From Zingiber officinale (taxonomy: Eukaryota > Streptophyta > Magnoliopsida > Zingiberales > Zingiberaceae): a stretch of 64,000 bases of DNA. Positions 46,593 to 58,100 of the stretch are shown piece by piece. The position numbers and the translations under genes were made by a program. The notes under the pieces were generated by a model, which searched no databases, was not told where the DNA came from, and worked only from the letters and a program-made list of their open reading frames with translations. Position 1 is the first letter of the stretch. Each line of letters starts with the position of its first letter. The stretch spans positions 97,668,947 through 97,732,946 of the forward strand of contig NC_055992.1 of the NCBI RefSeq assembly GCF_018446385.1, read 5' to 3'.

Positions 46593-47514
46593 TTGTAATC
46601 TTTTATTTTTTTTAATAAGTAGATTTTAGGAAAAATTATTTGTAAAAATTTTAAAAGTCTAAAAATTATATATCAAAATAAAAATTATAAAAGATAAAAA
46701 ACATTGATTAAAAAAATAAAATTAAAGAAAAGGGTAAATAAAATTTTTAAAAAATAAAAGTTAAGGAGTTAGAATAAAATAACTTATTATTTTAAAGAAA
46801 GGGGTAAAAACGTTATTTAACGGGTGAGGCTGCGAGGGGTGGGAAAAGCAATTTATGATCTATAACCGTCTATTTCAAAATTCAATAACTGCTATGAGTT
46901 TCAATAACTCAAAAATAAAAACATTATGTATATATATAATTGGATTGGGTTAAGGATTTTTTAATCTGGGTTTGTTCTGCACCACTTTATCAAATGGCTG
47001 ACCCGTTCCATTATAAATTGGTCCGTTTAATCGTTCTAATTGAGAAAAATGTTTTATCTAAAATATAAGTAAAATAGTTAAAATGGAGGAGAGTAATATT
47101 TTATTATACTTAATTTTATCTTATATTACAAAAATTATTTTCTGAGCCCATAATTACAAAGTCATAATAATAATTTTACGAGGTCCGGCTAAAAATATAA
47201 GAAAATAATTATAAAAACAAGAAATAAAATCAAACCGGTAATAAATTTTTATTGGTTTGACAAATTTAATTCTTTTCATAACTAAAAAAAAAGAAAAAAG
47301 AAAAAAGAAAAAAGCTTGGCTCAAATTAATTACTAAAAATAGCCAACTCCTCCACTCCATTGGAGCTGTCCTTTTACTTGTTTGCGGTAATTTCCTCCCC
47401 GCGTCTCTTTCCCCTCCATGGCGCAATGCACTGCCCTCTCCCTCGTCTTTTCTCGCCCATTCACCGCCACCTTTTCCTTCTCCTTGCCGCTCCGGATCCC
47501 TCCGCCCCCCTCCC
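46593..47514. other. Upstream region of the NHL-like gene
   Basis: The stretch is AT-rich to about 47340, then becomes pyrimidine- and GC-rich. A purine run (AAAAAAGAAAAAAG units) lies at 47284-47313. Promoter and 5' untranslated region of the NHL-like gene are expected near 47320-47514; no clear TATA box is visible. Confidence 0.5.
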
Positions 47515-48225
47515 ATGGCGGAGCAGGCGGCGCCTCTCGAGCCCTGCAGGCCGCTTCCGCCCCCGCCCTGCGCCGACCACGAAACCTACGTCGTCCAAGT
47601 GCCCAAGGACCAAATCTACCGCGTCCCCCCGCCCGAGAACGCCGCCCTCGCCGACCACTACCGCAACCAGATCAAGCTCCGCCGCCAGAACCGCTGCCCC
47701 TGCTTCCACGTCCTCAGACGCCTCCTCCTCCCCGTCTTCCTCCCCCTCCTCCTCCTCACCGTCGCCGCCATCATCTTCTTCGCCTGCGTCAGACCCACCG
47801 CCCCCACCTTCTCCGTCGAGTCCCTCACCGTCAAGAAAACCTCAAAATCAACAACAGAGTACGACTTCTCAGTGAGAGTCCTCAATCCAAGTAACAGAGT
47901 CGGCTTGTCCTACGCCGCCGGCGGCCATGCCGTCGCTTCCCACCACGGCGGCGGAGAGTTCGCCACCGGGTCGACGCTGGGGTTCTTCCAACCTCAGGGG
48001 AGCACGACCGACCTCAAATTGGTCCTTCGCTCCGGCAAAAGCCTGAAAGCGACCAGTAAAGCTCTTTGGATCAAGCTAACGGCCAAATTTTCGGTGAACA
48101 CGAAGATCGGCGTGTTGCAGTTGTGGCGCATGAGCTTGGACGTGAGCTGTGACATGAAAGTTACAGGGATTGATAAGAAGGCACGTATCTCCTCGCAGGA
48201 TTGTAACAGCAAGCTCCATTCCTGA
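47515..48225 (+). CDS. NDR1/HIN1-like LEA_2 protein, 236 aa
   Basis: This single-exon gene is GC-rich at its 5' end. The N-terminus is cytosolic and proline-rich (PLPPPP, residues 13-18), with a YVVQVPKDQIYRVPPPENA segment characteristic of NHL6/NHL13-like members. A basic stretch with cysteines (LRRQNRCPCFHVLRR, 55-69) precedes a single membrane helix at about 70-92. The C-terminal LEA_2 domain (about 97-225) includes the conserved NPSNRVGLSY (124-133), with S in place of the common second N of NPN, and ends SQDCNSKLHS. The family sits in the plasma membrane and is linked to immunity and abiotic stress; this member's role cannot be told from sequence. The start at 47515 (MAEQAAPLEP) fits homologues better than upstream in-frame ATGs such as 47257. 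Confidence 0.9.
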   Translation: MAEQAAPLEPCRPLPPPPCADHETYVVQVPKDQIYRVPPPENAALADHYRNQIKLRRQNRCPCFHVLRRLLLPVFLPLLLLTVAAIIFFACVRPTAPTFSVESLTVKKTSKSTTEYDFSVRVLNPSNRVGLSYAAGGHAVASHHGGGEFATGSTLGFFQPQGSTTDLKLVLRSGKSLKATSKALWIKLTAKFSVNTKIGVLQLWRMSLDVSCDMKVTGIDKKARISSQDCNSKLHS

Positions 48226-49223
48226 GGAAGGAATTAAGATCGAAATTAAAAGAAGAAGAAGAATTGCTTGCTTCATTTGTGGGACCCGATATATTTTATA
48301 TGGGTTGACATGTTAATGTTGCTCCATGCGTGACTATATTACGATTAACTCAAAATTTTCCTAATTAATTAAATAATTTTATTAGCCTTTTGGAATGAAT
48401 TTTAAATGTCTTTTCGCCTTGAACATGTTACGTGTGGATGATTAATTAAAAGATGATCAAATGAAATTAAATTTTCAAATTAGAAAGTCGGGTTCGGTTA
48501 ATTATATATATATATCAATTCAGTTTAAATTTTAAATTTCACAAATTAATTAAATTGAAACATTATTTTTATTATATTATAAGCAATTGATCTATATGTT
48601 CGAATCGAAGAACACCTATACAACTTAGACTGATAAATTAGAATGATTTAACTGTTCAATGAATCGACTAATAAAAAAATTAATAAATTTTATATTGGTT
48701 TGATTTGTTCAATTTGATTGTAAAATTTAGTTTGTTCGCTTTGAAATTTTTTTTATTTTAATCATTTTAGATTAATCGATGCGGTTTTGAATCAATTACT
48801 TTTCTTAATTATGAGACGGCTGTTAACTTATTTTACTTCCTCTTATCCTTGCTATTATTGGGTAGAAAAAAAATTGTCTTTTTGCCAACTTTACTTTTTA
48901 ACTAAAAGGGTGTTGGTTCTCAATGTATATTTATCCTCTAACCCCTGGGTACAATTTTTATTATTATCTCTTATCTAAATTTCTCATTTAAATTTTGAAT
49001 TAATTTGACACATCCTAGTAGCTACGAAATCGTGATTACTACAATATGAATAGTAGATGAATATGGTCGAATTTGTATTATAGTAATTACGAAATTGTAT
49101 CTATTGCAACATGAATGATAGGTTAACATAGTTAAATTTGTATTGTACCATGTAACAGCTATCAAATCATAGCTAATATAACGTGTTTGTTCAATTTAGA
49201 ATTTAGAGGAAGATTTAGATGAA

Positions 49224-49263
<40 letters not shown>

Positions 49264-49439
49264 GAGGGTAAGAGGGTAACAAGGGCAGAGGTACCTTGAG
49301 TTTTGGGTCCCCAAACTTTGTTTTAGTATATATATTATATATATTTTTTTTAGTATCTATATTATATATGCTCCGACCCTAAAACTAAAACTGAAACATT
49401 ATGTTTTAAAAATAAAATTTACAAACTAAAATATAAAAA
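48226..49439. other. AT-rich intergenic stretch with (AAT)n
   Basis: No gene was recognised. A (AAT)n microsatellite is at 49226-49262, and AT-palindromic TATATATTATATATA sequence at about 49327-49345. Confidence 0.65.
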
Positions 49440-51912
49440 TAATATAAAATTATAAAACAAATATGAAGAAAGGCCTACTACCCACTCATTGTCTTCCCCG
49501 ATCAGATGGTCAAATATAAAATTATATTTTTTTTTTCTTGAGTCGAGTGTCTCTCAAAGAGTAAATACAATCTCGGTCAGCACTCCGATCAGATGACCAC
49601 AAGTTTGGCTCAATAAGATTGGAAGACCAAGAGATGTATACCTTTTTCCTGGTCAACACTCCAAGTAGACGATCATAGCTCTAGCTCAGTGAAATTGGAA
49701 GACCAAGTGATGCATACTAGATTGAGCACTTTTTTGACAACAAATGTAATCATGATCATCATCCTGATTAGATAACCGCAGTTTTAACTCGGTAAAATCA
49801 AAAGATTGAATTATGGAGACTTGCTTTTAAGTAAGATTGAGGCCCTTGAAGTGTTTTATAAATACTAGAAATGTGGTTGGAAAAATCATCTAAGCAAGAT
49901 TATCCATGGTGATTAAGGGAGAGAATGTAGGATATTGCTCAAGGAATATTTCTCAAGGAAGAATAACATTCCAATAATTGACTATATCACATTCACCTCA
50001 ATTCAACAATGGTGACTTAAACATTGAGAAGATGATAAAAGCTATGTTGATAAGTTTTTGATTTATCCTGAAAATTGTGGGGGAAATTATCCTCTCAGTA
50101 AACCAAAAGCCTTAGTGAGATAGAAATGAAAAATCTCTATAAGACATTGAAAAGTCATGAACCTTCTAATGTGAGGGTTAACCACTGTGCCAATATATAT
50201 GACACATTATGGTATCTAAGAAATTATAAGAATGACACTAGTGTAAAATGGTAAGTTTTAAAATGACTTAATAGCATTAAAGTAGTAGATCTCTAGTGGT
50301 AAAATCTCCATTGAATATGAATAATTGTGTGGATCCACTAGGTCTACCAAGAGATCAATTATACTGAATGTCTAGGGGAGTGAGTCTAAAACTCAACATT
50401 TAAATCGAGTAGTGGTAGCCCAACCATGCTGACTGGAGATCCCAAGATTATGGTTCAAAAGGGACAACTAAGTTACAAGATTTGAGGTACCTAGGAGTAA
50501 TTACTCTAACTCATTCCGGGAGACAAAAGGTGCAATCTATGAAATGAGTAAAGGATGAACAAAAGTTCTTAATGATTCCTATATTATACCATAAAGGGTA
50601 TAATAGGTATTGCAGGATACTCTTAATAGGAGGTCACCTATATAAGTGTGAAGACGAACCACTTCAATGAAACACTTATGAATCACAAGCTTTGTCCATG
50701 GCCAAAACGGACACGACAGAGAACTAGTGAAAGCCTAGGGGCTATTGTGTTGATATGATTATCTTGGTTTACACCAACAACTGAACAATTCAAGACATAG
50801 TTCATTGGGCAGCCAAGTAAATCCAATCGTATTCCACTACGAAAGGTTCAAATCCAGCCACAAGCTACCTTTCCTGATGTAATAGTCTTCTGATGAAACT
50901 CTTGTTTGAGGTTTGAAACTTATCCATAATTTCCATTCATGTGGGAGATTGTTGGAAAATTGATTTGGTGACCTTTAGGGATAAGATGACTATTTCACGA
51001 GTAGACCGTCATAAATCAATTTCTCAAGTGAATGAGAGATTAATGGTTAATGAAGGGTTGCTCCGGTATGATCGGACGAAAATTTGATTCGCATACAAGT
51101 TGGATTCATGGATGAACGCTAACTCGAGTATGTGGAACTATTGAGGGGTATGAAATTATAATTAATTTCATTGATTAATTTATTGATTGACTAAAAGATT
51201 AATCATTGTGATATTAATTAATTGATTAATTAATATTTATAATAGATTAAGTAAATAGTTAATCATATTAATCAATTAAATTAATAATAATGAAAAGGTT
51301 TAAGTAAAAAGGTTTAAGGTAAAAGACACATCCCATATCCTTTCACCTCTTAGAAGAAACCTTTCACCTCTTGAGAGTAACTCTTCATCCCTATAAAACA
51401 AACCTCATTCCTTCCACTCAATTCTTACTTAATTCTCAAGTTGTGAATTCTCCTCTTGTGTTATATTCTCTCTCTCCTCTTTTAAGAGTTTCAAGGCTTC
51501 GAAAGTTCGGTAGGGCTCGAAATTTGGAGTGCTCCTATTTCAAGACGCAAGTCGTTGTATCTTGGGAGATGATTACCAATAAACTGTAAGCACCTGGGCG
51601 AGGCAATATCGTCTTATAGAAAGAATGTCTAGCCTTCACCTCGACCTTAATACTCTTATCCTTAGGGATGAGTTTACTCAAAGGGGTTGTGTCGATATCA
51701 GAAGAGATGATTCGACAACCGACAAGATTAGGTCGGTAGTAACGATACCAAGAAAGGTATGTCTCTTACCCGAAGGGGTACTTCGATAACCGAAAGGGGA
51801 TGTCGAGAGTATAAATGGGACAAGGTCCACATCGCCATACCGACCTCCACCGATTAGAGTCATTGACTCATCGTCGAGATGACTAACTGAGCTCAATTGT
51901 TGGATCTCAACA
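49440..51912 (+). mobile_element. 3' half of an LTR element, with LTR 50950-51912
   Basis: A purine tract ATGTGGGAGAT at 50939-50949 precedes an LTR that starts TGTTGGAAAATTG (50950) and ends GGATCTCAACA (51912). The LTR holds a TATA-like CTATAAAAC at 51391-51399, followed by a pyrimidine-rich leader. The preceding 1.5 kb is noncoding internal sequence with only decayed frames, of the kind seen next to copia-type 3' LTRs. No left LTR is in the window, so the element is truncated. Its right border meets the hAT-like sequence directly. Confidence 0.65.
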
Positions 51913-53569
51913 CTGAAGATCCATATACCCATATTTTTCATTGAGGAAAACATATCAAACACAAGCAACATGCGTGGTGAATGGAATGGATTGCAAGCTT
52001 CAATTTTAGATGAATGTCTTTACCCTTATTATGTTCATTGTTTTGCACATCGTTTGCAATTGATACTAGTTGTTGCGTCGAAGGAAGTTATCCCTGTCCA
52101 TCATTTTTTTACCAAGTTAAGCTCTATTATTAATGTTGTTAGTGCCTCATGTATGCATAATGACCAATTAAAAGCCGCTTACGCCTCAAATATTATTGCT
52201 CATTTACTTAATATTAATGAGCTTGAAAGTGGGAAATGACTTAATCAAATTGGTTCTTTACAAAGGACAAGTGATATTCGTTAGAGTTCTCATTTGAAAT
52301 CTATATCTAGTTTGATAAAGATGTTTAGTGCAACATGTGAACTTTTATTGAATATCATTGAGGATGGAACTATGTACACTTGCTCAGCGTGGAGACGTTG
52401 ACGCAGCTTATCAGGTGCTAACTTTTTGTAACAACCCACCCTTCTTACTACTATTCTCTAAGGGCGACCGTTACCTAACTACTACTCTACTTACTAGTGT
52501 CACTGATGCTATTATTAGTAAGTACTTAGATTTGTCACGGTTCAGAGGAATTCCTACCGAAAAATTTCAGCAGAGTCTCCCCTGTACCGGTGACCAAATC
52601 CATAGTACATAAGAAATATACGCAGCCACAGGCGGCTGGAACTCATTTTTCACAACCACGCAGTTATAAAAATAACAGTAAAATAACCAACTATATCACT
52701 CCACAAATAATTAAAGTGACTAAATGCATATGCGAAAATAAACTCAATTACAATCTCACAAACTTCAAAACAGTGTTAAAGAAAAGAACTAAAGCATAAA
52801 CTCTAATCAAATAGGTCCTGCAGGTTTGATAACACTCTCTGGATCTCTCCATAGTCGCAGTCATCACACACCTTCATCACCACCACCATCCTGTCGCCTC
52901 CCTTTCATATCTTAGCTTTTCCTTTATCTGCAGTAGGAGGAAAGAAAATAAAACTATAAGCGAAAACGCTTAGTAAGTACTAATCTATCTCACAAAAACT
53001 TCGAAGTGCATAAAAGTAATGCAATAATACGGAAACTGCAATGCTAAAGCAAAGCTGCATGTACTCATGGTATACAGGAATAAAACTGAATAATAAACAT
53101 GCTCACTAACTGACAGGAAAGTAATGAAACAACTACTGTAAGCTTAGAATTAAAGAACTAAACTTTTATTGATTCTAAGCATAAACTTGTTTTATTTTCT
53201 TATATCCTTATACTAGAAATTAATCTTTTAATTTCTCTTTCACTTTCTTCTTCTTGTTCTTCTTTTCTTTTCTTCTCTGGTTTTCTTTTCTTTGGGCCCA
53301 GGCTTAGTACCATCTTTGTTTTACGCGCTCTCTAATAGTGACTAAGGTAGCGAGCCTCTAGTCCTATGAGGTAAAGACCTTGGTCTTACCAGGGCCAAGA
53401 CCTTGGAATTGGTCACCTGGATTTATTTAACGACAACCTTGGAAGTCGGGTACTAGCCTCTTACTTTAATTTACTAGTTATCTCTTTTTAGCTAGTCTCT
53501 AGTCTTTTCTTTACTCTTTTATTTTCCTCATAATCTTTTACTAGAGTTTGTTGGAATCATTTAGATATA

Positions 53570-53990
53570 CCTAACAAGTATAGGATTATAATTAACTAAA
53601 CATGCTATATAAAACAACACAAGGGAAACCAATCTAAACTCTCTCTAAGCATGTTATCAAACAAGGCAAAAGAAAAGCAAAATCTGAACTTCTAACATGC
53701 TGTAAATAAAGGAAAAGAAAGCACATCTGAACTTACTAATCACGCTATAGAATAGGGCAAAAAAAAGAACTAGTTTGACCTTTTAAAACATGCTGTGATA
53801 AGAGCAAAGAAAGCTAATCTAATCTTACTGATCATGCTACAAAATAAAGCAAAAGGAAGCTAATTTTGGACTTTCTAAACATGCTGGATAGGGTAGCAAA
53901 AGAATGCGACTTTAAGCTTTCTAAACATGCTGTAAATAGAGCAAAAGAATACAACTTTAAGCTTCTTAAACATGCTGTCCAAAAACTAAA
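53570..53990. repeat. Degenerate ACATGCTGT repeats inside the LTR
   Basis: Variants of AACATGCTGT(A/G) occur about every 50-70 bp (near 53606, 53652, 53695, 53789, 53878, 53926 and 53968), each followed by an AAAG(C/A)AAAAGAA(A/T)-type purine block and a CTTTC/CTTAC pyrimidine block. The same series recurs at about 61145-61560 in the other LTR. Confidence 0.75.
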
Positions 53991-54826
53991 TCCCTAATCA
54001 ACTTTGATTCTGTACAACATGACCTGAAAGCAAGGAAGGAAACTATAACAGAATATAGAGCTCAGACTGTATACTAATGCTTGCAAGAACTAATCTAGGA
54101 ACTAGCATAGATGGTTGGAAACTAAAATGAAACCCAATGAAAATCCATCTGATGCAAATTCGACATACTGTCAAGCTACACGATCCAGTTGCAACCCAAT
54201 GTTAGGAAACAAAGGCATCATTAATCAAGGTTAAATCCACTACACCCTTTTTCCTTCCTAAAGGCCACGACAGGTTCAACAAGAACAAGGAGAAACAAAA
54301 ACTTGATCTCCTGCAAGCTTAGATTCGGCACAAACAATACTACGTGCTCAATCAAACAAAAACTAGTTCTTGGAATCTCTGTGAAGCCCACGGCAGAACA
54401 CCCAAAAGCCAAAATCTTCATAGCATGGTTCGGATTCAAGAAGAAAACAAGGTTGAAGCTACTCCTACCACAGGTGAGTAGTACTTACTTAGGGTTTCTT
54501 GCACTTACAACCGGAAAGGAGAGGAAGAAAGCTTCTAGGGTTCGGGTAGCTAACTTTTCCCGGCGATTCCTTCGTGCTCCCGAGTTCTCCTCTGTCGCGA
54601 CAACCACCCGCGGATGAAGGATGGTCGGGAGAAACTTCGTCGGCGCCGGAGACCATGCCTGACTTCTTCTTCGTTGTCGCCCGAGCAGGAGCGCCGCGCG
54701 GAGTCGAGATCGGGGAGAAGGCGGGGTTTTCGGCTCGGGAAGGAAAAGAACTAGGTCCTTTAATAACTAGGGTTTTATTCCAAACTATACTATATCCTTA
54801 ATTCTTTCTACATAGAGTTAACAAAA

Positions 54827-54910
54827 ATCTCCTAGCTCAGTTGGTCAAGCCGGGTTTGGCTTGGGTCCGTCCGACCCGAGGTCGTGGGTTCGAACCTCGC
54901 TTCCAACGAT
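54827..54910 (+). other. tRNA-like A-box/B-box segment in LTR
   Basis: TAGCTCAGTTGG at 54833-54844 matches a Pol III A box, and GGTTCGAACC at 54887-54896 matches a B box, 42 bp apart. The T-arm can form (GTGGG/CTCGC around TTCGAAC, with wobble pairs), but the acceptor and D stems do not, so it is not a working tRNA gene. It lies on the strand opposite to the element. The second copy is at 62408-62471 in the other LTR, with both boxes unchanged and changes only between them. Confidence 0.75.
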
Positions 54911-55108
54911 TTTTGCCTAAACTTCCTTTGTTTCGTAAAAATACTAAACGACCTCCAAAAATTACGCAAAAATACTCTAAAAATTTCTAAAAATCTTTAG
55001 AATATTTTAAAAGCATTTCCAAATATTTTTATGGACTTTTAAAACTCGAAATAGGGAAAATTGGATCGTTACAATCCTCCATACCTTATAAAAAGTTCGT
55101 CCTCGAAC

Positions 55109-58100
55109 TTAGAATAGCTCTGGATACTTCTGTCTCATACTGTCCTCCCGCTCCCAAGTGATTTCCTCGTGCTTCTGGTTCTGCCAGATGACCTTCACTA
55201 GTTGTACTTCTTTGTTTCTCAATCTCTTAACTGCTCTGTCCACTATCTGTGTAGGTCTGTTCTCATAACTAAGATCCTTTTGGATCTGCACTGACTGAGG
55301 CTGAACCACTTGGCTCGGGTCATGGAGACACTTCTTTAGCATGGAGACATGAAATACATTGTGGATTGCTGACATGTCTTGTGGTAAGTCCAGCCTGTAA
55401 GTTACTTTCTCAATCCTCTCTATGATCAGGTAAGGTCCTACATAGCGAGGACTTAATTTGCCCTTCTTGCCAAATCTCGTCACTCCCTTCATAGGAGCGA
55501 CCTTGAGGAAAACTGAATCTCCTACTTGGAATTCCAATGGCCTACGGCGTGTGTCAGCATAACTCTTCTGTCTGCTCTGGGCAGTCTCAATTCTCTGTCT
55601 AATTTTCTGGATCGCCTGAGTGGTCTCGTCTATCAGCTCTGTCTGAATACCCAACTCTACTTCCATTTCTTTTCTCTCTCCTATTTCTTGCCATCATATG
55701 GGTGATCTGCATTTCCTGCCATATAGTGCCTCATAAGGTGCCATCTTGATGGTGGCCTGATAGCTATTGTTGTAGGCGAATTCAGCTAAGCACAAATACT
55801 TGCACCAACTTCCCTTGAAATCCAGCGCACAAGCTCTGAGCATATCCTCTAAAATCTGATTCACTCGCTCTGTCTGTCCATCAGTCTGTGGATGGAAAGC
55901 TGTGCTGAACTTGAGTTTGGTGCCTAGTGCATTCTGAACGCACTCCCAAAAGTGTGAGGTGAAGCGCCCATCTCTATCAGAAATGATAGATTTAGGAACT
56001 CCATGAAGTCTGACTACCTCTTTAACATATAGCCGGGCCAACTGCTCTATAGAGTGGGACACCTTGATGGCTAGGAAGTGAGCAGACTTGGTCAATCGGT
56101 CTACTATTACCCATATCGCATCATATCCATTGGTGGTTCTTGGAAGACCTGTTATGAAGTCTATGGATATATCTTCCCATTTCCATTCTGGTATTGGAAG
56201 AGGCTGAAGAACTCCTCCTGGTCTCTGGTGCTCTGCTTTGACTCTCTGGCATGTTAAGCAGGTACTGACATATTTAGCAACGTCTCTTTTGAGTCCTGAC
56301 CACCAGAACCTCTGTTTCACATCTTGGTACATCTTGGAAGAACCAGGATGCATGGAGTATGGCGTACTATGAGCTTCTTCTAAGATATTCTTCCTCAGTT
56401 CTTCATTATGGGGCACGCAAATGCGACTCCCTTGATAAAGAATCCCGCTATCTGTTACTCGAAACTCTGATTTGTCTTCTTTCTGTAACCCTTGCTTGAT
56501 TTTCTGGATGTCTGGATCTTCACTTTGCTTTCTCTGTACCTCCTCAAGCAATGTGGACTCTAAGGTTAATGCAGAGAGTTGCCCTTCAATAATTTCAAGT
56601 CCAAAATCCGACAACTCCTTCTGCAGTGGCAGAGCTAATGATGACAAAGACATCAGGGATGCACTGGATTTTCTGCTGAGTGCATCTGCCACTTTGTTAG
56701 CTTTGCCTGGGTGGTAGAGGATTTCACAGTCGTAATCTTTGACCAACTCCAGCCACCTGCGTTGTCTCATGTTTAAGTCCTTCTGAGTGAAGAAGTACTT
56801 AAGACTCTGATGATCTGTGAAGATTCTACACTGAACTCCATACAAATAATGTCGCCAGAGTTTAAGTGCAAAAACCACAGCTGCCAGCTCAAGATCATGA
56901 GTAGGGTAGTCCTTCTCATAATCTTTGAGTTGTCTGGAAGCATAAGCTATGACTTTTCCTTCTTGCATGAGTACAGCTCCTAAGCCCATCTTGGAAGCAT
57001 CACTATAGATGTCGAAACTCTTGTCGCTCTGTGGAACAGTCAGAATGGGAGCACTGATCAATCTCTTCTTTAGCTCTTGGAAGCTCTGCTCACATTTATC
57101 TGACCATTCGAATCTCTTGTTCTTTCTGGTGAGGGATGTTAGTGGAGAAGCTATCCTGGAAAAATCCTCCACGAACTTCCTGTAGTACCCTGCTAAACCA
57201 AGGAAGCTTCTGATCTCTCTGACGTTCTTGGGTCTACTCTAGTTGTTGACCGCTTCCACCTTGGCTGGATCTACTTGAATACCTTCTTTAGAAATAATGT
57301 GACCTAAAAACGCCACCTGATTTAACCAGAACTCGCACTTTGAGAATTTAGCATAAAACTGCTTTTGCTGCAGAGTCTGCAGTACCATCCTCAAGTGCGT
57401 GTCATGCTCCTCTGGGGTCATCGAATAGACCAGAATGTCGTCGATGAATACGATGACAAATTTATCAAGATATTCTCTGAACACTCTGTTCATTAAGTCT
57501 TTGAAGACTGCAGGTGCATTAGTCACTCCAAAAGGCATGACCACAAACTCGTAGTGTCCATATCTGGTCCTGAATGCCGTTCTGGGTATATCTCTTTCTT
57601 TCACCTTCAGCTGATGGTACCCAGAGCGCAGGTCTATCTTTGAGAACACTGTTGCTCCTCTTAACTGATCAAATAAGTCATCGATCCTGGGAAGGGGATA
57701 CTTGTTCTTGATTGTCACTTGATTCAAAGCTCTGTAGTCTATGCATATCCGCATTGATCCATCTTTCTTCTTGACAAACAACACAGGAGCTCCCCAAGGT
57801 GAGTGACTGGGGCGAATGAAGCCTTTGTTAAGTAACTCCTGTAGTTGCTCTTGTAACTCCTTCAGCTCTGCTGGATACATGCGATACGGAGCTTTTGAAA
57901 TTGGACCGGTTCCAGGAACCAATTCAATCTCAAATTCCACCTCTATGTTGGGAGGTAGTCCAGGTAGTTCTTCTGGAAATACTTCTGGATACTCGCATAC
58001 TACCCGAACCTCCTCCTGCTTGAGTCCTTTCTGTTCTTCTGCCTTTACTATGTATGAAAGAAAACCTGCACACCCTTTAGCTAACATCTGGTGAGCTGCT

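Larger units (their letters stand above)
52427..55073 (-). repeat. 3' LTR of Tekay-like element
   Basis: This long LTR matches 60002-62638 throughout. It contains the degenerate ACATGCTGT array (53570-53990), a GC-rich block near 54540-54730 and a tRNA-like A/B-box segment (54827-54910). Open frames here recur in the other LTR only through LTR identity. Confidence 0.95.

Noticed and set aside
39507-47514. Complete PAA1 gene with very long introns
   Set aside because: No membrane helices, CPC, phosphorylation or ATP-binding motifs are visible in any frame downstream; only LINE, SIRE-like and foldback sequence precede the next gene.
47360-47894. Two long Ser/Pro-rich frames overlapping the NHL-like gene
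   Set aside because: They are shadows of GC-rich codon usage in the true frame and lack domain features; the NHL frame has the LEA_2 domain and membrane helix.
54303-54617. 104-codon plus-strand frame repeated at 61878-62192
   Set aside because: It lies inside the chromovirus LTRs; repetition follows from LTR identity, and no domain is recognisable.
54827-54910. Functional tRNA gene
   Set aside because: A and B boxes are good, but the acceptor and D stems do not pair and no convincing anticodon arm is found. It is kept only as a tRNA-like segment.
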